A stretch of 62,294 bases of DNA from Candidatus Accumulibacter aalborgensis (GTDB lineage: Bacteria > Pseudomonadota > Gammaproteobacteria > Burkholderiales > Rhodocyclaceae). The stretch lies in contig NZ_FLQX01000013.1 of NCBI RefSeq assembly GCF_900089955.1, forward strand, positions 1 through 62,294, in the 5' to 3' direction. Below the pieces are notes generated by a model. The model ran no database searches and was not told the origin of the DNA. It saw only the letters and a list, made by a program, of their open reading frames with translations. Position 1 is the stretch's first letter. Every line of letters starts with the position of its first letter. Of the stretch, positions 54,935-62,294 are shown one piece after another. The position numbers and the translations under genes were made by a program.

Positions 54935-56927
54935 GGTTTTTCTCCCAGAAGTAACCCTTGCGGAACGTCGTCAGCTCCTGTCTCTGGTCGAACTCCAGAC
55001 AGCCGGCACCGCTCAGCCGTGGCTTCAGCGATCGGTAGTAGTTGGTGTCAATTTCCGTGTCGGTCGAAAGGATGACCACCTGCTCGCCAGCGTTGGGGAA
55101 ATAGTGGTTCACGATGTTGTCGCGGTGCGTGCTGTCGAGGCGCGACAGGGGGGTATCGATGATGATCGGCAGTTTGAGTTCGCTGGTTTGCGCCAGTCCC
55201 CACAATAGGGACACGGCGAACACTTCCTTTTCGCCGGCCGCCATCGACGACTTGCGAATCTGGTGGCCGTTGCGGTCAGTGATTCGGACCTCGTAGGTCT
55301 TGTCGTCGATGGTAATGTCCTTGATCAGCCCGCTACGGCTGGAAAGCAGCCGGTACATCTCGAAGGTCTTTTCCTGGAGCAGATGCACCTTGTTCTTGCG
55401 CAGGCGGACGATGAACTGATTCAGCACACTGGCGATCGCGTCGCATTCTTCGATGAATTCTGCTTTCTCCTTCGAGATGTGGTGCTTCTCGTAGAGTTTC
55501 TCGATCTCCACCTCGATGTCGCGGATCTTCTTGCCGAGCGTCAAAATGTCTTCCTCGACCAGGCGCAGTTGCTCGGTCTTGCGCCCGATCTGCGTCGAGC
55601 AACCCTCCATCATGCCCTGTAGTTCGTCAAACAAGTCACGCTCAGTGGACGTCAGCGCACCGCCTTGACCAAAGCCCTCGAACTGTCGTTTCTGTACCTC
55701 CAGACCGCGCGCTTCGTCAAGCAAGGGTTTCAGGAGAAAGACGTCACTACCGTCCAGAGCCTCCATACGGTTCAACACGCGCGCCGCGTCGCGCTCAGAA
55801 AGGTCCAGCACCTTGGTGATATCCGATCCTGGATCGCCTTCCTTGAGCAGCCGAAAGATGCGCCGCTCCAGTTCGGCCATGCGCTCGGCGGACAGCTTCT
55901 CGGTGTAGATCGGTTCTGGCTCCTCGACGACGCGAACGATCCGCTTGGCGAGCGTGGCGGCATTCTCTTTGATGGCCTCGCCGCTGGCCAACTCGCGTTC
56001 AGCGTCGATCTGCCGTCGTATGCCATCGAACACCTTGCCGGCGATGCTGAACGGCAGCACCTTCTCGCATAGACCGCGAATCTCGCTCTCTACCTGCGCG
56101 AGCCGGTTGGCGGCTGATACGCGCTTTTTCTCCTGCTCGCGCATCGCTTCCCGCGATTCCGGAGCGGCGTGGAAACTTGCCTCGAAGCGTTTCCTGGCTT
56201 CGTCCAACTGCCCCTTGAAGCCCTCCAGCTCCAAGCGCAGAGACTCCCGTTCCTGAACTTTTCGCGCCAGCTTGCTCTTCTCGCGCTTCAGTTCGCTTTG
56301 CTTGAACTCCAGATCCTCGTCGGAAATCTCGACAAAGCCTTTGCGTTCCTCCTGCTTGATGTAAATGATATCGCTGGCTAGGCGGTTGATGTACTGAATA
56401 CCCAGCGCCGCTTCCAGCGAGGATTTCAGGCGCACTTCCGAATGGTCGTCCGCCGCAATCTCCTGAATCTTTTCGCCGTCGAAGAAGAAGAATTGCGTGA
56501 TTCCCGGCGGAATCGCGGCGCGGATGAAGTCCTGCCAAATCTCCTGATTCTGCACAGACACCCGCTTGCCGTCGCGCACCACCACCAGCCGCTCGGTCAG
56601 GTCGCGCGGCCGGGGCTCGCTGATCGCGCCAGCCGTCCACGATCGCTTGACGACCAGTTCCGAGCCGTCGTCCATTTCGATGACGATCTCGAAGGCCACG
56701 TTGGCATTGCCCTTGGCTTTCTCGCGCCGGTTGATGTGGCGGAAAATGTCGTCGGCCTTGCCGCCATAAAGGCAGTAAGTCACGGCTTCCATGATCGAGG
56801 TCTTGCCCGCGCCGTTCATGCCGCCAATCAGGAAGATGCTGCGGCCGTCCTCGCCCATGGGAAAGACGATCTCGGTCGGAAACTGAAAGGACTTGTAGTT
56901 CTCGATGGTCAGCTTGCGGAACTTCAT
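54927..56927 (-). CDS. dndD: DndD-like SMC/Rad50-type ATPase
   Basis: This encodes 666 residues. It starts FRKLTIENYKSFQFPTEIVF with Walker A GGMNGAGKTSIMEAVTY. FFFFDGEKIQEIAADD is a DndD hallmark. A coiled coil spans about 200-480, and the C-terminal head has Walker B LPIIIDTPLSRLDSTHRDNI. In Dnd systems DndD provides ATPase activity and may nick DNA during phosphorothioation. Here DndA, DndB and DndC are not in the window. Start overlaps the small gene upstream as ATGA. Confidence 0.92.
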   Translation of the reverse strand: MKFRKLTIENYKSFQFPTEIVFPMGEDGRSIFLIGGMNGAGKTSIMEAVTYCLYGGKADDIFRHINRREKAKGNANVAFEIVIEMDDGSELVVKRSWTAGAISEPRPRDLTERLVVVRDGKRVSVQNQEIWQDFIRAAIPPGITQFFFFDGEKIQEIAADDHSEVRLKSSLEAALGIQYINRLASDIIYIKQEERKGFVEISDEDLEFKQSELKREKSKLARKVQERESLRLELEGFKGQLDEARKRFEASFHAAPESREAMREQEKKRVSAANRLAQVESEIRGLCEKVLPFSIAGKVFDGIRRQIDAERELASGEAIKENAATLAKRIVRVVEEPEPIYTEKLSAERMAELERRIFRLLKEGDPGSDITKVLDLSERDAARVLNRMEALDGSDVFLLKPLLDEARGLEVQKRQFEGFGQGGALTSTERDLFDELQGMMEGCSTQIGRKTEQLRLVEEDILTLGKKIRDIEVEIEKLYEKHHISKEKAEFIEECDAIASVLNQFIVRLRKNKVHLLQEKTFEMYRLLSSRSGLIKDITIDDKTYEVRITDRNGHQIRKSSMAAGEKEVFAVSLLWGLAQTSELKLPIIIDTPLSRLDSTHRDNIVNHYFPNAGEQVVILSTDTEIDTNYYRSLKPRLSGAGCLEFDQRQELTTFRKGYFWEKNHG

Positions 56928-57172
56928 TGCGCGTTCTCTTTGACGAACCGATCGATGTCTGGCCTGTCACTCATGCTGGCCGCTGGCCGCCCGCCACTGC
57001 GTGCTGGGGTGCTCTTGAGAATCTCTCGCAGCGCGTCGTACACGCCCGTGCGCCGATCCTTGAACTCGTATTCGCGCACGGCATCGAGCAGTTTCAGGAC
57101 CTTGTCCGGGCTGACGCCGTGCTGGTCGCACAGATCCGCCAACAGCCGAGAGTCCTCCAGGGTCATCTTCAT
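56924..57172 (-). CDS. Small protein typical of DNA-modification operons
   Basis: This encodes 82 residues, acidic and helical: MTLEDSRLLADLCDQHGVSP then KVLKLLDAVREYEFKDRRTGVYDALREIL. Short proteins of this type occur upstream of dndD-like genes and have been named DNA modification system-associated small proteins; that naming is from memory. Overlaps of four bases on both sides suggest fixed stoichiometry with RhuM and DndD. Confidence 0.75.
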   Translation of the reverse strand: MKMTLEDSRLLADLCDQHGVSPDKVLKLLDAVREYEFKDRRTGVYDALREILKSTPARSGGRPAASMSDRPDIDRFVKENAQ

Positions 57173-58209
57173 GATTTCTTCCTGTCGTTCGTCAATTGCT
57201 TCGTCATCCGATCGAAGTCGCTGCCGATGCGCCCCTGTTCCTCGATCCGTCGCTGGTGATACAACTCGTATTCCTTTTCCGCGCGCTGCTGGGCCATCTC
57301 ATGCGAGATCTTCCCGGCATGGGTCAGGATGTCGCGGTCGTTGATGTTCAGGAAGGCATCGAGCTTCCTGATCCAGTCTCGCATGTGCATAACGATGCGC
57401 CGCATGGCCTGGCCCTCGGCGAAGATCAGGTACTGCTCCGCCAGGTTGTTCAAGGCCCGCAGTTCGTCTTCGGCCAGATAGTTCTTGGCGATGCCGACAT
57501 CCTGCTTGCGCACCTTGGCACCGCGCCAGGTGGTCAGTCCCATATTCGGCTTTTCGGCATCGGCCCGCGCATGGACGATCTCGGCGGCAGTCTGGCCGGT
57601 GATCGCCCAATGCATTTTGTTCTGCACGGTCTTGAAGAAGGTGAGGCTGATCTCCAGCGTCGGGTCATAGTCGACGCTGGTCGCATAGATGTCGGTGATC
57701 TTCTGGTAAAAGCGCCGCTCCGAAGTGCGGATGTCCTGGATGCGGCGGGTCAGCTCTTCGAAGTAATCGAAGGGTTGCTGCGGGTTCTTCAGCCGCTCGT
57801 CGTCCAGCGTAAAGCCCTTGACGATGTATTCCTTGAGGCGCTGCGTGGCCCAGATGCGGAAGCGCGTGGCGACGTGGCTTTTCACCCGGTAGCCGACCGA
57901 GATGATCATGTCGAGGTTGTAGTGATCGACCAGGCGCTTGACCTCGCGCCCGCCCTCGGAGCGAACCAACAAGTATTTCTTGTGGGTTGCCTCCGGCGGC
58001 AGTTCGCCTTCCTCGTAGATGTGCTGAATGTGCAGGCTGACGTTCTGCTGGCTGGTCTGGAACAGCTCGGCCAGTTGTGCCTGAGGCAACCAGAGGGTTT
58101 CATCTTCCAGCCGCACGTCGATCTTGAGCTTGCCGTCTTCCGCCTCGTAAACCAGAAACTGGCCGCCGCGCTCGATCCCGTCGCTCTGGTTGGTTGGCTT
58201 CTGACTCAT
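57169..58209 (-). CDS. rhuM: RhuM family protein
   Basis: This encodes 346 residues. Typical RhuM words are LWLPQAQLAELFQTSQQNVSLHI, YNLDMIISVGYRVKSHVATRFRIWATQRL and MHWAITGQTAAEIVHARAD. The N-terminal part is a helix-turn-helix, and the C-terminal part resembles a death-on-curing/Fic-related domain. RhuM genes are often found inside type I restriction loci, as here between hsdS and the dnd genes. Biochemical role is unknown. Confidence 0.9.
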   Translation of the reverse strand: MSQKPTNQSDGIERGGQFLVYEAEDGKLKIDVRLEDETLWLPQAQLAELFQTSQQNVSLHIQHIYEEGELPPEATHKKYLLVRSEGGREVKRLVDHYNLDMIISVGYRVKSHVATRFRIWATQRLKEYIVKGFTLDDERLKNPQQPFDYFEELTRRIQDIRTSERRFYQKITDIYATSVDYDPTLEISLTFFKTVQNKMHWAITGQTAAEIVHARADAEKPNMGLTTWRGAKVRKQDVGIAKNYLAEDELRALNNLAEQYLIFAEGQAMRRIVMHMRDWIRKLDAFLNINDRDILTHAGKISHEMAQQRAEKEYELYHQRRIEEQGRIGSDFDRMTKQLTNDRKKS

Positions 58210-59576
58210 GGCTTGACGGCCGCTTCAATGAGTTGTTCGACGCGGGTCTTGGCTTCTTCGAGAAGGCGACGAGATTCGCGTTCTGCCATAGCCGCTTTAT
58301 CGTGGAGGTCGCGAACTTCCCGCTGAAATCCAGTTGGCGCGGCCCAAACAAGGAACCTTCGGATGTCTGAGGGGTAAAGCTCAAGTTGCCCCGATGTGCC
58401 GCGCTGATGCATTTCGACCTGCATCTGCCCTGCTGCGCTGTTGAGATAAAGGGACAGGAAGACCGGGTCCAGGCTTGCGGATCGGATGATGGTGACGTGG
58501 TTGTCGGGAACCGCCAACTTGTCGCCAAGATACGGCGCGGCGCGCCCAAGAGTTCCTCGTCCGGTGCCGTTCAAGAGGGTATCACCGAAGCGAATCTGCA
58601 AATTAGCGTCCGGATTTGCCAATGCAAAGCGATTGTCCTCTTCAATCACGCGGTTCTGCTGAACGTGTTTCGAGTTGATGACAGGGAGCCCCGTCGTTAC
58701 GTAGGCGGGTTGTCTACCTCGCTGGCAGAAGTCAAGGTGTCCGGAAAGAGGCGACAGAGCCAAGCCTGCCGGCAATCCACCTCTGAACGCCCGAAATGCA
58801 GGGAAGTAGTGTTCGGCGTCCAAACGTCGAGACTCTTCAACCTCGCTCAACTGCGCGGTGTAGCCCACTGGTTTGTGAAGAGCCAGCTTATCCAGGCCAA
58901 GCGCGGCTTCAATCATGTGCCGCGCTGAAGAAGAGGCCGCGACACTGGCACGCAAGGCACGGTAGTAACGCCGAACCATGTCGCCAACGATTTCTTGCAC
59001 TTGGCGTTCGGGGACATATACCTTGATTTTGCGCGTACGTTCCAGGGTCAACTGGTATTGAATCGTCAGTTCACGCTCTCGCATCAACTGATCGAAACCG
59101 TGCCGGGATCTGAGAAAGGCAATCAGGTAGTACGGGTCGATGACGCTTTGGTCAATTTGCGACATTCCGAGTACCGTGCGAGTCATTGCAGAAGGCGGCA
59201 TGTCCTCGGCCAGAAGTGCTGCATAGCAGGGCGTGCCAACCTTACTAATCACGACATCACCGGCATGCAGGCTGCGAATCGTTGAATGTTCATCCGCGAA
59301 AGATGCAGGAAGCCGGGCGAACGGTTGATCCGGTGAAATGAGAGGAAAATCGACGATGTCCACACAGCGAAGGAATGGCACTCCATCCGATGCGTAGAGA
59401 TGCGTTGCGGCTGGATAGAAGGCGCTGCATGAAAACTGCCCGAGCTTTCGCAGCGGGAGTGTCGGCACGGCACACAGATCTGCTTCCACTCGTGTATGAC
59501 TCGGCAAGAAATACTCCGGATCAGAGCGCGAGTGGCTATAGAGTTCGCTGGTCATCGCGGTCATGCAGATGGCCAT
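58206..59576 (-). CDS. hsdS: Type I restriction-modification specificity subunit HsdS
   Basis: This encodes 456 residues, with two target recognition domains. The first half includes DGVPFLRCVDIVDFPLI and GDVVISKVGTPCYAALL, ending with QEIVGDMVRRYYRALRASV as the central helix. The second half includes GLPVINSKHVQQNRVI, GDTLLNGTGRGTLGRAA and a C-terminal coiled coil (RESRRLLEEAKTRVEQLIEAA). It sets the DNA sequence modified by the methylase encoded just upstream. It overlaps that gene by one base and rhuM by four. Confidence 0.9.
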   Translation of the reverse strand: MAICMTAMTSELYSHSRSDPEYFLPSHTRVEADLCAVPTLPLRKLGQFSCSAFYPAATHLYASDGVPFLRCVDIVDFPLISPDQPFARLPASFADEHSTIRSLHAGDVVISKVGTPCYAALLAEDMPPSAMTRTVLGMSQIDQSVIDPYYLIAFLRSRHGFDQLMRERELTIQYQLTLERTRKIKVYVPERQVQEIVGDMVRRYYRALRASVAASSSARHMIEAALGLDKLALHKPVGYTAQLSEVEESRRLDAEHYFPAFRAFRGGLPAGLALSPLSGHLDFCQRGRQPAYVTTGLPVINSKHVQQNRVIEEDNRFALANPDANLQIRFGDTLLNGTGRGTLGRAAPYLGDKLAVPDNHVTIIRSASLDPVFLSLYLNSAAGQMQVEMHQRGTSGQLELYPSDIRRFLVWAAPTGFQREVRDLHDKAAMAERESRRLLEEAKTRVEQLIEAAVKP

Positions 59577-62146
59577 TATTGCTGCCCCCAGAAATTGAAC
59601 TTCTGCTCCTGAGCGAAGCGCACAAACGCCTCCGCCACGCAGAGCTGATCGTCGGAAATTCCGGCCGCGTCGGCCAGGTCGGCGGCGCGCAAGTCGTAGT
59701 TGACCAAATCCTGATCGATGACGAGTTGCCCTTCCTGCGGGTGACCATCGGGGAATTCGACGAGGCTGCCTTGCTCATCGAGCGTGTACTTGTAGTCGCC
59801 GGAGTTGTCCTTACCGCCGCGCTCGCTGACCGCCATGAAAATCGGGTAATCGAGTTGCTTGGCCACTTCGGCGGCGATCCAGCGCTCCTTGAGCGTGCCG
59901 ATCAGTTCCTCGTCGGCCAGCACCAGCTCCAGCTTGCCGCGATTGCTGAGCAGCTTCAGATCGATCTCGGCCCGTGGAATCTGCTTTTCGAGCGCCTTGA
60001 TTTCGGCCTTGATCACTTTCTGCTGATCTTTCTGTGTGTTTTTGAGCTTCTGCACGCTGACCTTGTAGGCCAGCCGGACCTCCTGAAGCTGCAAGCGCAG
60101 TGCGCTCTTCACCCCCGTCCATTGCGTGGTCAGTGCTTCGATTTCCTGGGTTTGTTTCTGCGTCAGCGCTTCGGCATCGCTGTCGAGGTCCATCAGCTTC
60201 TGTTTGGCGCTCAGCAGCGCGGCTTTGAGGCTGCGCAGCTTTTCTTCGGCCGCCGCCAGGCGGTCCTCGGCAGGGGATGCCTTCTCGCTTCCTTCATCGC
60301 TCTCTTCCTCGCCGTTGGCCGTAGCTTCGTCCGATTCAGCCTCGCTGAAGTTTTCGGCGATGAGGTCGGCGACGGCCTCGGGGATGGCGTCATCCGGAAC
60401 GTCGTCGTCGCCGTCATGGGCCGCCAGCAGCCGGGCTTTCTTGAGAATCCATTCGCGGATGAAGGCCAGCGAGGAGTTGTTGAACTTGCCCTGCGGCAAC
60501 ACGATGGCGGCACGGCCGCCGGGCTTGAGCATCTTCAGGATGCGCTCGATGAAGAGCACGTCGCGCTCTTCCTTCGCTGCCTTGTCGTCGCCGGCGCGCC
60601 TGATGGCCCGCTTGGCCAGCTCGTAGTGTGCGAGCATCTTGCGGTCCTTCATTTCTCCCGCAAAAGGAGGATTGGCGAGGATCACGTCGAATCTCAGTTC
60701 ATCGAAATACTCCCAGGCCTTGTCGTCGTCCTTGAGCGTTTCGCCTTCGGGGATCTTCTTCGCTGTCAGCCTGGCTTGCCGCAGCCCGGACATCAGCGCC
60801 TGACCGGAGGCGTTTTCGTACCAGGTACGCGGATCGAGGCTGCTGACATCCGGGCCGAAGATGTTGGTGTGGCCATCGCCGGCAATGAGCATCAGCGCGC
60901 GTGAAGTCTTGGCCGCCCGTTGCTCGAAGTCGATTCCCCAAAGATATTTGGCCGCATAGCGGTGTTTGCGCAGCTCGCGCTGCTCGTTGTCGTTGGCGGG
61001 GTAGCACCAGTCCATGGCGTGCAGCAGGAATCCGCCCGAACCACAGGCCGGGTCCATGACATACTCGCTGCGTTTCGGGTTGAGCATGCGTACGCACATC
61101 TCGACCACCTGGCGCGGCGTGAAAAACTGCCCTTTCTTCTTCTTCGCCTCGGTCGGCAGCAGGTATTCGAAAGCGTCATCCATGATGCGCAAGTTCGAGC
61201 CCATCAGGCGCACGCCCTCGATCGGGCCGACGCATACCTGCAGGTGCCGCTTGGCCAGCTCGATGTCCTCGCCTTCCTTGAAAATCCCCGGCCACTCTTC
61301 GCAGGCTTTGTGGAAAAGGTTATTGATGCGGTCGTAGGTAATTTCAGGATCAAGGGCCTTGCGGAACTCGACGACCTTGTTCGGCCGGTTCTCCAGAGCC
61401 TGTTTCTCGTCCCAGATCTTGGCGAAGATCAGCTTGAAGATTTCGTTGAACTCGTCCTTGCCGCTATCCGCCAGCACCAGCTCTTCGAGGCCCTGAATGA
61501 TCTTCTTGAAGTTGAAGTTCTTGCCCAGTTGCAGGAGCGTCTTGCTGGCTTCGAGTACATCCCTGGGCGCTTCGTCGCGCCTCGGGATGTCGAACAGGGT
61601 GTCGTCGAACTGCCCTGGGTAGGGCCGGTAAAGGATGACCCGGTCATCACCGTTGGACCACACCGCTACCGGCGCGCCCTTGGCGTTCATGTAACTCCTG
61701 AGCTGCTCAATGCCGTCCCGGCGGTTGGGCCGCTTGCACTCGACGATGATCTTTGGTGTCACTTTGGTCGAGTCGGAGTAGACGATGATGTCCGCCGCCT
61801 TGGTGCCTACTTCGGTGCCGAACTGCACCCCTTTTTCCAGATCGATTTCGTTGGCCCGGTAGCCGTACTGGTGGATCAGTTTGTAGACCCATAGCTGGCG
61901 GACGATCTCTTCGGGTGCTGACTTGCCCCCTTCAGCATAGACCTGCACCTCTTCATTGCCCGTCGAAAACGGGATGAGGCTCTTCAGGTAGTACTTGGTT
62001 TTCCCTGCATCCTTGCCGGTGGCTACCACCTTGGGATAGATCGTGAGGACTTCGTGGATGGGTTTGCCGAGGTTTTCGAACTCGGTGAGCTCGAACTTGA
62101 TGCCGGGCTCCTTGAAGATGCGGTCGATCAGTTCTTTGGTGTTCAT
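59576..62146 (-). CDS. hsdM: HsdR-N nuclease-like domain fused to N6-adenine methylase (HsdM)
   Basis: This encodes 856 residues from the ATG at 62146; an ATG at 62230 with GGGGG upstream would add 28 Arg/Pro-rich residues. Residues about 60-190 resemble the HsdR N-terminal domain, with the PD-(D/E)xK pattern ADIIVYSDS and IIVECKRPNRRDG. The methylase core has DPACGSGGFLLHAMDW (AdoMet) and ILANPPFAGE (catalytic NPPF). After KKARLLA the segment with a KTS(V/I)LF strand expected in HsdM is absent; an acidic linker and coiled coil (about 600-750) follow, then DYPIFMAVSERGGKDNSGDY. It would methylate adenines with HsdS. Confidence 0.85.
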   Translation of the reverse strand: MNTKELIDRIFKEPGIKFELTEFENLGKPIHEVLTIYPKVVATGKDAGKTKYYLKSLIPFSTGNEEVQVYAEGGKSAPEEIVRQLWVYKLIHQYGYRANEIDLEKGVQFGTEVGTKAADIIVYSDSTKVTPKIIVECKRPNRRDGIEQLRSYMNAKGAPVAVWSNGDDRVILYRPYPGQFDDTLFDIPRRDEAPRDVLEASKTLLQLGKNFNFKKIIQGLEELVLADSGKDEFNEIFKLIFAKIWDEKQALENRPNKVVEFRKALDPEITYDRINNLFHKACEEWPGIFKEGEDIELAKRHLQVCVGPIEGVRLMGSNLRIMDDAFEYLLPTEAKKKKGQFFTPRQVVEMCVRMLNPKRSEYVMDPACGSGGFLLHAMDWCYPANDNEQRELRKHRYAAKYLWGIDFEQRAAKTSRALMLIAGDGHTNIFGPDVSSLDPRTWYENASGQALMSGLRQARLTAKKIPEGETLKDDDKAWEYFDELRFDVILANPPFAGEMKDRKMLAHYELAKRAIRRAGDDKAAKEERDVLFIERILKMLKPGGRAAIVLPQGKFNNSSLAFIREWILKKARLLAAHDGDDDVPDDAIPEAVADLIAENFSEAESDEATANGEEESDEGSEKASPAEDRLAAAEEKLRSLKAALLSAKQKLMDLDSDAEALTQKQTQEIEALTTQWTGVKSALRLQLQEVRLAYKVSVQKLKNTQKDQQKVIKAEIKALEKQIPRAEIDLKLLSNRGKLELVLADEELIGTLKERWIAAEVAKQLDYPIFMAVSERGGKDNSGDYKYTLDEQGSLVEFPDGHPQEGQLVIDQDLVNYDLRAADLADAAGISDDQLCVAEAFVRFAQEQKFNFWGQQ

Positions 62147-62230
62147 GCGGCTTTCTGATGGCTCGTGGCGATTTCTTCTTGATGGGTGTTGGCGGCTTCG
62201 TGGCTTGCGAGCGGGTATCATTTCGGCCAT

Positions 62231-62294
62231 GGCGACCCCCTTTCGCCCGTACTGCGCTGGTCAACCGTGTTCCGCGACAGGCGTAATGTACCGG
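62231..62294 (-). promoter_or_regulatory. Upstream edge of the defence operon
   Basis: TTGACC (minus strand, 62264-62259) could be a -35, but no good -10 is in place before the GGGGG ribosome-binding-like run. The sequence ends here, so the operon may continue further upstream. Confidence 0.25.

Overview
The window is GC-rich chromosomal DNA from a betaproteobacterium, most likely in or near Rhodocyclales (Candidatus Accumulibacter-like). This placement is inferred from gene order (rplM-rpsI-argC-erpA; rppH-CNP1-coq7), a PEP-CTERM exported protein, ubiquinone-type Coq7, DcuB and a B12 late pathway. No rRNA or tRNA gene is visible.

Layout. 1-2.1 kb: an unidentified partial gene end, a decayed DUF4338-like remnant, and two exported proteins. 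2.2-6.0 kb: a polyamine ABC transporter operon in potABCD order on the minus strand. 6.2-14.9 kb: redox and transport genes (zinc alcohol dehydrogenase, RutE-like nitroreductase, two YceI proteins with cytochrome b561, DODA-type dioxygenase with a divergent LysR regulator, DcuB, an MFS carrier, a GNAT enzyme). 14.9-18.4 kb: a LexA box in front of a tiny gene, a caspase-like peptidase, a DUF1640 protein, and an MNT/HEPN toxin-antitoxin pair bracketed by a copy of the acnB 3' end. 18.4-25 kb: acnB, a hydrolase, small genes and the PEP-CTERM protein. 25-29 kb: a YdjC-like deacetylase, GtrA, an ArnT-like GT39 and a GT2, together resembling lipid A hexosamine modification loci. 29-36.8 kb: cobalamin uptake and nucleotide loop assembly (btuF, cobD, cbiB, cobQ, cobU, cobT), interrupted by a TumE/TumA module, a beheaded HicB and a usp gene. 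36.8-44.7 kb: housekeeping genes (lytic transglycosylase, proS, rppH, coq7, osmC-like, rplM-rpsI, argC, erpA), with a self-contained small transcription unit just before rplM. 44.8-53.3 kb: a cytochrome c, a TRAFs-binding-domain protein that looks N-terminally truncated, an RND efflux pair, a DUF2934 protein and a discoidin-like protein.

53.4-62.2 kb holds the most interesting system: six overlapping minus-strand genes encoding an HsdR-N/N6-methylase fusion, HsdS, RhuM, an 82-residue protein, DndD, and a DndE domain fused to a HerA/DUF87 ATPase. No DndA, DndB or DndC (the sulfur-transfer module of phosphorothioation) is visible. It therefore looks like a defence island in which a type I methylation module is paired with DndD/DndE-type ATPases. 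The methylase also appears to lack a conserved segment, so its activity is uncertain.

Two themes recur. Both toxin-antitoxin modules lie directly beside a duplicated 3' end of the neighbouring housekeeping gene. Short inverted-repeat elements of two sequence families sit in several intergenic gaps. Function assignments rest on motif recognition by eye; no database search was run.
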